Assembly: GCA_963678705.1 (NCBI GenBank)
Contig: OY783218.1
Coordinates: 14,890,152 to 14,954,151, forward strand
Direction of reading: 5' to 3'
Source of the DNA: Panorpa germanica
Lineage: Eukaryota; Arthropoda; Insecta; Mecoptera; Panorpidae
DNA length: 64,000 bases
The position numbers and the translations under genes were made by a program. This document shows positions 24,367-37,457 of this stretch, piece after piece. The first letter of the stretch is position 1. The number at the start of each line of letters is the position of its first letter. Below the pieces are notes generated by a model. That model made no database searches and was not told the DNA's origin. It saw only the letters and a list, made by a program, of their open reading frames with translations.

Positions 24367-25713
24367 GATAGGACATTTACGCTGTTGTTATTTTTGTTTT
24401 GATGTTCTATTGACCAAAACACAGACGTATGTCTTTGCGTGCGTCATATTCTTTTAGATCGTGATTATAGAAAGGGCACAGAAAATTATGCTGGGCAAAT
24501 AATTAAAGTACGGTTTGCAATTATGATGTTGGGCGAATAGAGTTTAAACTCAAAATAAAGTTTTCTCATTATAAATCACCATAAGTTGATTTTGTTCCAT
24601 CCTTAATAATGTTTTCGACTATTCTGAAACTTCTGAAGGTATGCCCACTCCCAACCAATGAAAAACTTTAGGGAACTACGAAATAAAAATAATCTTTTCT
24701 TAATTGTTGAAAACTATTTACATTCAAACAAGTTTATAAGTGAATTGAGCGAAAATTGGAGAAACAAATTAGAACTACAAGTTTCTAAAACAGTTTTTTT
24801 TCATTGCTAATTCATTAGGAAGTATGATATTATAAAGCAAAAGACGATCTTTAAATTATGTACATATTAAGTCACTTATCCCAATCACATTTAATTATGA
24901 ACAATTAAAACCTTATCCTAGTTAACTTTAAATGTCGATTAATATATAAAATGAACCTTTCTACACATATCCATTATATTGTTTAGAAAGTCAGAAACAA
25001 ACAACACACTTTAGGCGTATTCAAAATAAAATATAGCGTTATTAATATGAAATTTCCAAAGAAATAAAACCCCTTTACTAACTCAAAGTCCAATTGAATG
25101 CACAACGCTTTACAAAGTGAACTAACGGAAGGGAAGGGGGGTGCTTTTATTAGTCAGAAGTGGGACTAATGCAGAGTGGTAGGACGGTAATGGGATGACG
25201 ATGCCATATTCTTTTGTTAAACTGTTTGTTTTTAATGAAATCATAAAAGAAGACATCACCAACAGATTCTGAATGATTTGATAAATGTAAATGCATCAGG
25301 CATTCCTTCTAAAGGGTGGGAACAGAGGTGTGATGAACCCTTTCCTTTCTTTATTTAACTAAAACTTTTTTGCGCTGTATGTGATAGTTCAGAAACGGTT
25401 TGAAGGTTTTATTCTTTTCATAACACTCTGTTCGACAAGTTTTATCCAGTGTAATTTTGTGTTCCTTTAACATTTTGCAAATGCTCCATAAATGATATAT
25501 CACAAGGTTTCTTTTCTTGTAGAGACATGCCTGGCTGTATGAAATATATTTAACTGGAAACACCAGCCGTTTACAATAATATCAGACGAAGATCCCATTT
25601 GTTATTATTTGTGGGAGATTAAATTAGCTTTACAAATACGACCCTTATTCCATGGGGGCACAGTAAGTAAATATTAAGGTAAAATATAATTCAGAAACAA
25701 TGACATGCGTGGC
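24367..25713. other. No gene seen
   Basis: AT-rich DNA downstream of the kinase gene. The frame at 25351-25563 (minus) is Lys-rich translation of AT-rich DNA without motifs. Confidence 0.55.
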
Positions 25714-25733
25714 GGGTTGGGTGGGGGCTCGGG
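25714..25733 (+). other. Canonical G-quadruplex motif
   Basis: Four G-runs of three to five bases separated by loops of 2, 1 and 3 bases (GGGTTGGGTGGGGGCTCGGG). This satisfies the G3+N1-7 rule. Such a motif is unexpected in sequence this AT-rich. No gene is visible beside it. Confidence 0.6.
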
Positions 25734-28700
25734 TGAGAGGTGGGCACTACGTTCTCACAATGTCTCTTTCGAGTTGTAGTTTATCTCAGCCCGGAATACG
25801 GAGAACGGGGAGTACCATTTCCTGCGTTTATGGTACAACTTTTGAAACTAACGCGGGTTCTTCCGTTTTGATGCATATAATATATATATTTTAACAGATG
25901 GGTGAACGGAACTTTAGTGGTTTAGACACGATTTAGCTTTTAGCCCGAAAACAAACGACCGACTAACGTAGCCCGCGTTGTCTGATTGTCTCCAGAGACC
26001 TTATATTTTTTTTTACAAGTTGAGAACATGGCTGCTGTTTATAGTATTTTAGGCAGAAATGCTGTATTATAACTCTACCGGCGTAATAATGAACTATAAC
26101 AGCCCTCAGAGACCTCTACTATTGTTATTTATTAGTGTATATACATTTATACGAACAATTTATTAGAAATATTCGTGTTGTATATGATAAATATTTGTTT
26201 TATAGCCATTAGTAGACAAATTTAGATTTATACCGTTTTACTTTAGATAGAAAGAGACAAAACTTCATGTAAGTTGAGTGTGGGAATGAGAGAGAACGTG
26301 TTCCTAATTTAATTTTTTAGAAAGAAACTTTACTTTTAATATAAAAGATATGCTGCATACTTTGGATAGCATATCTCTCGTTGGTAACTATAAGTTTATT
26401 CCTCACATCACCTAGCTGGTCTGCGACTATACCCGTCCCAGTACCGGTACCACCAAGTCCCACAAGTGTCTGAACATCTCACATCTCGCATCATCCTCTC
26501 TTCTCTCCGTTCCCTGATCTTAAACTAATTCTCCCAACGTTTGTCAATGTGTAGGTGGATAATGTGATAAACACCATCCCTCTGACTTCTGACAGGGGTC
26601 TGCTAATTGCCCCAAAACAGCTACCCCATATATTTTGTTTGTTTTGACGCTTCTAAGGGTGTGATTATAACTTTAACAAGAACATTTCTTCTATGGAAAT
26701 CTTACTTATATGTAACTTACAAATTAATACATATACTCGTACAGAAATGAATATATATGTATATACTCATCATCCCCTATGAATATTTTGTGTAAATAAA
26801 GTTGGTACTATTTAATATTTCAACTCCATTTCGGAAAAGTGCTTCAAAATAAAAAAACACACTCGTACAACACGTAAGGCAATGAAAGCAGGTTTAAACA
26901 TGTTTTTTAAAATTCAGCAAACACATTCCAGTATGTACAGTGTGGTTTCACAACTCCTAGAGCATTTTTTTATGAGGCGAAATAATTTGCAAAGTACAAA
27001 CACTACGAATGAAGCAACGCAAACTTCCGAATAGCATTTCATTAATAAAAAATTGTACAGTAGAACTTTGTGCCGGATTATCGAATAGTTTGATAAGAAT
27101 ATTATAGGTAAATCACTCTAGATAAAAATGTATTCGATAATCTAGCAAGTGCGGAATTAAAACACAAAACAAAATAACATTTGCATAAATAATTAAAAAA
27201 CTTTATTTCAAAAGTAAATTGCTACTAAAATTTAACCAATTAATGAAGTTATGATTCATAATATATAATTTTAATTACAGCCATTTGTCGCATTTGTATT
27301 TAACTGCTAAACTAATTTAACATTGATGATTGGTAAACTGTAATAAATTATTGCAATTATTGGCGCATAATTGAGAATCGAATCCAAGCGACACATTTGT
27401 AAATTACAAATAACGGTCATTATCGTTTGTGTTTTAATTATCTTGGTATTTTATTATTTTCAAAATGAAATATGATAGTGTCGTTAAAATTGTTTTGGAA
27501 TAATTGAAATAATTTTATGCGACAGTTTATGTGATGATGCCAGTGTCGGATTGCAATTTTAAAGGGCACACAGCTGAGTAAATAGTAACTGAATAATGAA
27601 GGTTAGAAATGTCTTAGGCTTTGCTGAATCTGTAACAAATATTTATATAAAAAACAATAGTTTAAACAAAAGCATAAAAGAATAATACAGCAAATTTTTC
27701 ACAGTTCAATTTCTATTATTTCCAAGTTGTTTTGTTTTGATATAGGTTCAATAAAATTCAAAATTCAGTACTTGCTATATTCAGTAATTAATATTAACTA
27801 TCCCCGCTATCACATCGAACATCTGACACCAATTATTCATAATATTAAATGGGGTCCTAAAGCCCAGTGACCTATAAACTGGACCATTCATGACACGGGA
27901 AACCGAACTCTAAAATAATATTAATTAATGCAGCCATCGAAGCATTAGTATTAGTAGCGCCGTGACGGCAAGGCACGGAACAAAATGACATCGGATGTTA
28001 CGTAACCACATACGCGAAGGTTACATCATACGTCCGTCCGTGTATCGGTACTTGGAAGGGGATGAAGGATGAATTAGAGAGGGGATAAGGGTGGTGGGTG
28101 TCGAGAATGAGGCTATGGGCTACGGGCAAGACTCCAAAACCAAATGGGCCCCTCGGGAAATCATCTGATCGAAATACAAAATACATTCAATAGATACAAC
28201 AAGTATATAAAAGAGTAGGGTGTCTTGAAATGTAGTCAGAGGTAAAAATGAGTGAAAAATTATAGCTATTTGTTAACTTATGTAATTTTTAAGGAATTCT
28301 TTAAGTAATTGGAAGCCTAGGAACTGTTAAGTTGATAAGATATTCCTAAGATATCAATTTACAATACTTGTTACCTTTTCTTCTTTATCTAATCCTGAAG
28401 AATCTACACACTGAACGAAAATTATACCTAAAATAATATGTTATGTGTTGGAAGAAACAGTTTGTTACTTCTATAACACCCTGTAGAAACATCGAACTAT
28501 CTTATTGATACCTTGTCTCTAAAATATCTACTTGTTACCTTGAAATATAGCTTGAACATGTTGAAACGACTATAGGCTTATCTTGTTACGTTAGTCTGAA
28601 TATTGACACACAACGCCCCTGAAATATTATAGCTATGTTCAGACCATATTAGACGAACACCAACAAAAATAAATTTAATCACTTTTTGAAAATGAAACTG

Positions 28701-29623
28701 AATGCACATTTTCTTGGTGCAGAAATGTTAGTGGTAGAATAAGACTGAAATTTGTTTGAGCTGATATCATTTTCCGGAACACTGTACGGCGCTCATGTCT
28801 AGACGCCCAACGTCGGCAATAACGACGACGCATTGCGTCCGGAGGCATCAAACACAACACACAAAATATACCCCTAAAATGTCGCGACGACTGTATTAAC
28901 AATTTACTATCAAACATAGTTAAATTTTTTATGGAAGGAGAATAATATAAAATTAATGGATACTATTTGTAGCTTTTAAATTTGCATTTCTCTAATGAAA
29001 AACTACTTTCACTGATTGAAGCAGCTTTATCAGCGACGTCCTACTGTGTTGAGGATCAGAGGACGTGTCGTTTAATTACTCATCTATTTATAGATTTATT
29101 AGGCAACGATGTTATGGCATTGACACTTGACCAGAAAGAGATTGAAGCTGAGAGAATATCTGTAAACAAATTATCTGATGAAGAACATGGAATAGCATAA
29201 AATGATGGTTTCTGCTCGTAAAAGACTTAAGAACAATAAGCGGCTAGATAAAACAATAGCCGTAACTTATTAACAATTATTAATTTATGACTTTACACAA
29301 AATATTTTCTAGTAAATAAATAACAAATCATAATAAATCAATTTTTATTTTAGTAATAAATTGTTAAAAATTGTAATGGGTGTTGAAAATATATTTAAGC
29401 GTAATATTATCCCATTATTTATTATACGAGTATATTACATATTTTTATAAACTGTTGAAAACTAACGAGGTGTAATGACTACAAAAATATACAAATTTTA
29501 AAACAAAACCATTAGTTATGCATTGTACACGGTTCAGTAAATTTACATAAAATACATATTGACTGCATCGGGTCGTGTGACGTGTTAACAGAAAATAAAG
29601 AGATTGTGAGAGTTGTTATATTG
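25734..29623. other. Gene-free DNA with unrecognised small frames
   Basis: No identified gene. Two divergently oriented small frames at 28675-28917 (minus, 80 codons, Arg-rich centre) and 28982-29200 (plus, 72 codons, mixed helix-like composition) are more protein-like than the surrounding frames but match nothing I recognise. A purine-rich G-tract region lies at about 28050-28115. Confidence 0.45.
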
Positions 29624-29695
29624 GTTATTAATTGTTATTTCGTATAACACATAGATATACCGCCCGTACTCATATCATTATTAACAATTAATAAC
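29624..29695. repeat. 14-bp inverted repeat
   Basis: GTTATTAATTGTTA at 29624-29637 and its exact reverse complement at 29682-29695 enclose a 44-base spacer. No target duplication is evident, and the arms are AT-only apart from two bases each, so chance is a real possibility. Confidence 0.5.
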
Positions 29696-30274
29696 ATATT
29701 TTAGTGGTATACCAGGCGCCTCTTTTAATACACCCGCCTACATTGTATACAGTCTGAATTTATATATATATCGTGACGTACATATTCAAAGTACGTAGAT
29801 ATTTTTCGTACTAGTGAAAATTTATATTGAAATATTTTTTATCTACGAGAGTTTAGCAATATACGATATTACATTGGCCGCATATCTCACAACTATACAT
29901 TTACATTTTTTTCAAATATTCTTGCGGTAAGATATATGTTCTTATATATAGTGTAGTATACTGACTGATGTAGATGTATATTCATTGAGACATATGGTTA
30001 AAAGGTCGCGTTTTGTATCAAACTTTTAACAATGTTAACATTTTTGGAACAACTTTCTTTATTATATTTATTTTGGTTCTTATGATTATTACATTTTACA
30101 TGCTAGCTGTTATTACACATTTGTATCTTTTTTAATCGTAAAGATTGTTATACGGTTAAAGTGTAATAACATCTGGTAATGTAGCAATTATACAATAATA
30201 GATTGAACACGTTTTTACACAGGACAATCCCTCTAAAACAAGGCTTACGCCCGCTAAGCACAATTACTTGTATC

Positions 30275-30642
30275 CAGAGGCGGCCTTAGAGAGTGGCAAA
30301 CGCCCGGGCCTCGCTCTTGTAGGGGCTTCGCATTCCCGCGCAACAACCCAAGTAGAAAAATTCATTACTACATATATATTTGGATCTCGCGCCTCGCTCT
30401 TTACAAATCCCACTAGAATCACTGTGTATATCTTTTAAGGCATTCATGTACCTTAGTTTATCATCATTAATATTTGTCGTCTTTGTGCTTGTTAACTTTT
30501 ATAACACTTCCAATACAAAATTTTATTTCTCGTCAATTATCATCAAAAATATTTACTTACAATTTACATAAATTATACAAAGAACAAGTGTCTGGCAAAG
30601 ATCTGCCGCTCCGAGACCTCGCAATGGCTACGGCCGCCACTG
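30275..30642. mobile_element. hAT-type MITE with 8-bp target duplication
   Basis: A 368-bp non-autonomous element. Its termini are inverted: the left end reads CAGAGGCGGCCTTAG and the reverse complement of the right end reads CAGTGGCGGCCGTAG (13 of 15 match). An 8-bp direct repeat, CTTGTATC, flanks it at 30267-30274 and 30643-30650. CAG-starting GC-rich ends with 8-bp duplications are the hallmark of hAT transposons. There is no transposase frame inside, so it would need an autonomous hAT elsewhere. The GC-rich arms and AT-rich middle are typical of such deletion derivatives. Confidence 0.88.
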
Positions 30643-30650
30643 CTTGTATC

Positions 30651-33183
30651 TAAAATAACAAAAGTTACATAAACAATGTTACCTAAGTACAACGTTTTGT
30701 GACATATTTTACGGTCTTAGTTTTAAACGATTTTCTTGCTCAACCTCTAGTTTTTTGACAGTGTAGCCTAAACATTCCGTAAGTATATAAAAAAACTAAA
30801 AGAATATCCAACTTCGTGGCACCTCTACCACAAATTCTTTAGCTGTGTATATTTTGTATGCAGAAATGTGTTTTATATATTGTAGTTTAGGGTACAATAA
30901 ATCACTCAATATGTTTCGCTTCAACCCCCTACCCATCACAAAATAAAAACACCTTGTGTATGGAATTCTACAAACAGAAAACCTTTATTCTAGAGCAAGG
31001 GGTTCAAAGGTGACCGCAAGGTTCTTTATCAAAAACACGCGGTCGACTGTATACCATATACTGACTTAAGAAAATAAAAAATTAGAATGCTTTAGCCCTT
31101 TTTCAATCTTTAAAGTCATTGTTTTGTGCTTTGTTTCTAGACTAAAGTAAAGTAATATGCTTGAAGCATTTCTTTTGATTGAGAATTCCACATATGCAGC
31201 GTTTGTGTAATTACTACGTAGCAGATATGTTTGGAGCTTAACTCCTTTGCACCAAGCATAAATCATATAAAGACGAAATAAATGAGCAAATAAAAAAAAA
31301 TAATTCAGCAGCTGCAGCTACCCAATAAATCTTACTTCCCATAATGACATTATGTATATTCATGTAAATTTAATAACCGATATTGCTACAATAAAAATTA
31401 CATGTGTATGCACATATACATATGTTAGAATGTGCAATATAAGTGGATTACTGTGTTGTTAGGGTTGTGGGATTGAAAAAACTACCCTTGTAGTATTAAC
31501 AAGACTAGACGCCTTACTGTTTTTATAAAATTACCCCTTAGTGTTCCAAAATTGTGTACGCTAAGGGTTGGTTCGGGTTGTTTTGTATGGATAGGTGAAT
31601 TTAATTGAAAGACATCAATCAACTACAATAGCTTGCATCAATTTGAGACGCTTCAAGTAGTAATATACACTAATAAATTTACTAGGACAACCTTACTAGA
31701 CCTTAGGAATGGCGTATTATTACTGGTTACAAATACAATTCATAAATTCACTATTTAGGTTTACACATTACCACAGCGGTAAATTTTGCGTGGGCCATGA
31801 GCAGAAATTTTATTCACTTTATTCATATTCTGCTGTATTATATATTTATTGCTTACATCCATGTAATTTTGTAACTCTCAGGCATACTTTTATAGAAGTA
31901 ATTTTATTTATATAGACTGTGTTGTTAAAATTATGAATTATTTTTTTTTTTAGGTTACGTCTCCAAGTGATGCTTCCCCGGCTCTACCGTAAACGTAAGT
32001 ACAATACAATTTTACGTAATATATACGTTTTGTTGCTAACAAGATTATAGTAGCTGATTTATCAACGAAATGTAGAATCCCCAGTTAATTGAAAGTTTAC
32101 AACAAATTTATCAGTGGCGATGACAGTTTCGGTATGTCAGTGTTCTGGTGTGAGAGTAATAGATAATGTTTTTGCATTGTGAATGTTTGGTATTTGCTGA
32201 ACATGTTTCAATTACGCAAGTGGAAGTCCAGCTGCGTGCATCAGCGCAACACGTAAACAATGAACCCGCTCACACCCTTATCCAATCTAAAACAATACCC
32301 CAATGCAATATCTCTAAATGAACCAAAACTAGATAGAGCGTCGTATATAGCAATCATCAATCGACTGCGAACTTCCTGACTTAATCAGTTGTTAAAGTTG
32401 TAAAGTCGATCATACGCAAAACTTAGCAAGCAATCTAGACGAATCGTTAATGTTAGAATACAATTTAAGCAAACGCAGGTAATCAGTGATTTTAATTAAC
32501 AATAATCGCCGAATTTCATGCCATAAAGTGAGAGTTACAGGAACATATCCTGGCGATATCCTTTCATTTTTAATTCCGCATTTACACATACTTCTAAATT
32601 TTATTTACAGCGCTCTGATGCTGACATATACAGTATATAATACAGCTATAAACAAATTCACAACTACTGAGCAACGATTTTCATCAAAACCACCCCCTTT
32701 TAACAAATAATTGTTGTGCATGTATCAACATCCCCAATTTTCGACCCCCATAGTAACGGAAACTACCCCGTTACCGTTTTGTACAGATCTCATTAGTCTG
32801 AAACTCTGAAAGTGAAGTATCGGTTACCAATGTTTCAACCTAAACTGTAATGTTACTCTACTGTTCATCCCTTAACGGTGTAAAACCACCCACCACTTAT
32901 ATAACAACCCTGTGTTGCTCTCTTACTACCCCTAGTGCCCAATGGTCGACAGAATTCGCGATATATTAACAAATATAAAGTCACAGACCTTTTACATACA
33001 GGATAAACTTCCTTTGTATTAAAATTAAATCACATGTTAACAATTAGTCACTAGAAAATACTGAATACGTTTCTCATGTTATTAGAGAATCGGGCTGATT
33101 AGAATTATGTAAATTACGTAAGAAACAATTAAAAAAACAAAACCATTTCTTCAACTGTTGTGAAATCAATGAATAAACAGTAA
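30651..33183. other. Gene-free AT-rich DNA
   Basis: No supported gene or RNA. Short frames (31066-31266, 31709-31915, 32486-32710) show no motif. Nothing else seen. Confidence 0.55.
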
Positions 33184-33430
33184 GCTGACACAGTGGCTAA
33201 GAGCATTAATGTTTGACGCCAGACTGCTGAGTCTTCCAGTTCGAACCCCGGACCAGCGCTATATATTCTGGGTTTGGTTGCTATCAAAATTAAATTGATT
33301 GCGTTCACAGTTCTCTATGAATAATAGGAAGTGGTGTTGTTATATATGCGAGTTCACAACACTGTAAAAAGTGCCAATATAGTAGGAGGTCGGTCAGCCT
33401 CGGTAATAAGCCAACGTTAAATAAATACAA
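33184..33430 (+). mobile_element. tRNA-derived SINE
   Basis: The head carries an A box (TGGCTAAGAGC, 33194-33204) and a B box (GTTCGAACCCC, 33239-33249) at tRNA-like spacing, so it could drive its own RNA polymerase III transcription. The body after the B box (GGACCAGCGCTATATATTC, then TGGGTTTGGTT) recurs in minus-strand copies at 57345-57450 and 58775-58856. The tail (GCCAATATAGTAGGAGGTCG ... GTTAAATAAA) recurs at 12562-12628. Recurrence across the window with shared head, body and tail makes this a dispersed SINE, not a tRNA gene. It depends on a LINE for movement; the partner is not in the window. Confidence 0.7.
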
Positions 33431-34649
33431 CCTTTAAAATTTTATCATAATATTTGCGATATGATTTTTAAAGTAGTTTTTTATGTTGATTTCAAAATTG
33501 AAAACCGTTTTTAATTATCTGTTACAATTTTCGAATAATCGTGGCTTTGTTTATTATTGCGACTGGAGCTGCATATCCATTATAAATCTCTCCATGTGCT
33601 AACTAACCCTGATTTGACCAACCCTCTCCCCGTCGACAATTCCAAGCACGTTTTGACTGATAGAGATATGACGTACCCGGAAATTATTTTAAGATTGAAA
33701 TCGCAAATATTTAAAATATAAAGTCAAAAAGTTTTACCTACCCTTATATTAAAATATTCATGTTATTAAAATTATTTTTAAAAAATAATCAGGTTTTTAG
33801 CTTTGATTTTGTGCTACGTAAAAATAAATAGAAATTGTAATTAAAATATTTGTTGGATATATATGCAAGTTTATGCAACTTAAGGAGTACATTTAACAAG
33901 AAAGGTAACGTTGTGTTTTTTAGACTGTGCTGTATAACAGTAACATAACTTATATGTAACAATGTGTTAATTCTTTAATCCATTCGGCTAACCCTTTTTT
34001 TCTAAACTGTGTACTGCACTGGATATAACCCTACTGCATGAAATGTTGAAGTCAAGTGCCTACTTGAACCTTCATTTTCAAGTTTCTATAACTAAACGTT
34101 AACATACCATAACTAATTTCATAAAATATTTAACTTTTGATTATATTAAATATTTTCATATTCTAATTAATTGCACTTAATTAAAAGAGCAAAATATTCC
34201 TATTAATTAATATTTATTCGAACATTGCAGAACTTGAGATGTTCTAATTAAAGTATGGAATAATTTATTAAAATTCTGATAACTTTCTATGTTGATAACA
34301 TTCCGGTAGTAGTCCACACACAACAATGTTTAGCTGTAAGTTATTAGTAAACTAAAATAACATCACTGAAGAAAGTAAAGTCCAATTCAACTCAAATATC
34401 CAATTAACATTACTTAAAATATGTTAATTATTTAACTGTCATTTCTCAGAAATGTAAATTTAATTAAAATAATGTTTTGTGTTAAATATTTTAGAGAAAT
34501 ATTTCACTGAAAATGACGAAATGCTTCAATGTATTTGAACAGGGCGTTTGAAACCACAAATATCAACCACTTAACTGCCAAATACAGTTTTAGGGAAGCA
34601 AACCCTTTACTAAAACTACCCTTACCTACAATACAAACATACTCTGCAC

Positions 34650-34650
<1 letters not shown>

Positions 34651-34703
<53 letters not shown>
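34651..34703. repeat. TA dinucleotide microsatellite
   Basis: About 26 uninterrupted TA units, followed by imperfect TA/AAATA and a short TG run to about 34732. Such tracts are length-unstable and often misassembled. Confidence 0.95.
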
Positions 34704-34706
<3 letters not shown>

Positions 34707-35358
34707 TAAATATATATAATATGTGTGTGTGTAAAAAGATATGCTGGCAAAAATAGTAACAGGCAACTGATGGAAAGCCGGCGTCTACTTTAATGTTTAT
34801 CAATGCACCACTGTTTGGAAAGAAATAAGAGTAGATATCCCAGCCAGATGTTCTCACATATTCTGTTCTGGTGTGAGACCAGCTTTATGGATAAGGTTAA
34901 TTTTATAATTAAGGCCTGCTATTATTACACTAAATTCCCTATTTAAATATTAGTAAAGTTTCGAATTGTTATAATGCTACAGAAGATTAATAATTCACTA
35001 AAATATTCAAATAAACGATCACTTGCAAAGAAGGAAAGAAATAATAAAAATATGCTCAGGACTCCTGAAAGTTTGCATAAAGTTTCTGAAAGAAAAATAT
35101 TATGAAAATACAGTATCAACAAATAGCATGAAACCACGATAAAAGCAAAATATTTTAAGTGCTAGTAGAGTTCGGTTGGGTAGTAGCCTGTTTTCAGTTT
35201 TTCGCTACATATTTTATTTTCATAGATTTTTTATACGTTATATTTTTTATTTTATTTATTTATTTTTTTTTTGCACAAAAGAGTTGTACATGGAAATGCA
35301 CTAAAACATTTTAAGCATTTAAAGAAAAAAACGGCCATGACATTAAAAATTACTTCAA

Positions 35359-35373
35359 GAGAGAGAGAGAGAG
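35359..35373. repeat. GA dinucleotide microsatellite
   Basis: Seven GA units followed by GGAAGGG. In insects GA runs can bind GAGA-type factors, but no gene is nearby. Confidence 0.7.
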
Positions 35374-37264
35374 GAAGGGAAGTAGAGGATATACGCTTAC
35401 GCTTTACCGACAAAAGTAATTTGTTAAAATTAAACAAGTAATTTATTACTTTTATATATTTTTATTTTAAAGAGAGAATTAGATTTATACTACGTACTGA
35501 ACCGTACGTTTAAAATAATATGTGAAATTTATGATTACACTAATTTTTATAATGAATAAATCATATACGTACTCGTATATATGTATAAGTCTATGGCACT
35601 GTAGAAAATAACTAAGTTTTTGTTATATTTTATGTTTACGATGTTAATTGAATTTTTATATAAAGTGTTGTATTTTATAATTTTACGCTTTCACGTTCAA
35701 CATGTGCTGTTAATAAGTGAAACAAATTCTACATTTTTATAAATTTTTGTTTACTTACAATGCTGCCGAGTGATTCAACGTCAATTGATTTTAAAATCTG
35801 CAAAAAAGAATTAATATTAAGAAGAGACATATCTTTTTATTCTAACTATAAAAAATTTACTAAGGAAATTATGGCTAAAATAGTTTAGCAGTATTAGATT
35901 TGGGATAAAACATAATTGAAACGTAATATATATGAAATTAAATTGAGGTTTATAATTAATATGGGTTAAATATCGATTTTAGAAAATAAATATACTCACT
36001 TTTTAAAGTAAGAATCATTATAGAATACAAAACATTCACTGCCACAAAATTTCGTTCTATAAATCAAAAGATTTCCACCATATCTCGTTATTATAACAGT
36101 GTCATACGCTTGTGAAAATAGCTAAATGTTGGTAAAGTAGATCCCTAGAAAACGTTTTACCTTTTCTCAAATCATAAACTATTTACGAAAGTTAATTAAA
36201 TACTAAAATAAACAAAATTTAATGTTTCATATTAAAATACATTTTTCAAAATATTAACATACACTATTTACTGTTTGTGTGGATGGGTGTGTATATACAT
36301 ATTAAACAAGTACATGGGGCAATGTATACATACAACTAATATACATTTTTTGTTGCGTAAGCATAAAGTATCATCTATTTAGAGCTCAAAAGCTTTTTAA
36401 GTGTCACAGGTTCATGATTTATAACGAATTACATGGTGTAGACCCAGACCGTGTAGACCGGCATATTTCCTTGTGCATGAATCCCTAGTTTTCCGAGAAA
36501 ACACCTGCGACCCCGACATTTTACTGTACCAATGACTGGAGGATTTTATAGTGGTAGTTATACATAATATCTAAGGGAAAATACACAAACACCCCCACTC
36601 CTGGTATGTGTTATAGAACTACGTACCATAGCACGGATTTATTGCCATGGGTTTTAAAATGTTATTTTATTCATATAATTCTCTCTTTTAATGCTGAATG
36701 CATAATTATTTTAAATTTGCTGTTTTTATATGTAGTTTCATATTCATCAATAATTTGTCATCGAAATCCATAAAGTTGTTTACTACGTATAAGAAAATTG
36801 TATAAAATTAAATTGTTTACCAGTTATAGGCGGTATTTTTCCTATTTATATTATTATAGGTACGTAACATTTTTGACTCCCTTGCAAAATTTCGTTCAGG
36901 GTCGTACCGTAAAAAGAAATAGAAATTTCGAAATTTAGAAATATTCTTCATATTAGATTTGGCACTGGAAATAGTGCACTACCTGTGGACTCCTTATGTG
37001 TTTCTTAATTTCAGGGTATGCGTAATTTCATGTGTCAAGAACTCCACTATAAATTACGTTAGTTACATCTTACATTTTGAAATTTCTTTAAATGTAACGG
37101 TTTAACCAATGCGTTTCTTTACTGCCAACGTTTGTGCCAACGCCGAAAAATAAACAACGCATCTTACATAGTATTATGATTTATGTAAACCATTAAAAAT
37201 TTAATTACTGTTTCAAATAAAAGGTAAAAGTTAAGCCGCATAAACATCTACGAAAAAACTAAGA

Positions 37265-37457
37265 CAGTGGTGGATTTCGTAAAAGATTAAAAAAATATAA
37301 AATCTGTAGCAAATTTTCTTTAAAAAAATCTACAAGTTTCTTTAATTGTATTTTACGTAAGTAATGTATGCCAATTAACGTAGTTGTGTATAAATATTAA
37401 ATATACAAATATTCTCCAAAAGAAACTCTATTCATATATGTGTAAACTCCACCACTG
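37265..37457. mobile_element. Probable decayed hAT-like MITE
   Basis: The left end reads CAGTGGTGGATTT and the reverse complement of the right end reads CAGTGGTGGAGTT, a perfect 10-base inverted terminal repeat starting with CAG. The 193-bp body is AT-rich and noncoding. The 8 bases outside each end (AACTAAGA and TAAACAAT) do not match, so the target duplication is lost or the call is wrong. Confidence 0.45.

Larger units (their letters stand above)
33431..37264. other. Gene-free AT-rich DNA with microsatellites
   Basis: No supported gene. It includes the TA tract at 34651 and a GA tract at 35359. Frames reading through the TA tract give Tyr-Ile repeats and are artefacts. Confidence 0.55.

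Noticed and set aside
33194..33249. Functional tRNA gene
   Set aside because: A and B boxes are present, but no acceptor stem is seen and related copies with shared body and tail occur elsewhere, so a SINE explains it better.
34504..34857. 117-codon minus-strand frame and its plus-strand partner
   Set aside because: Both read through the TA microsatellite and give Tyr-Ile repeats.
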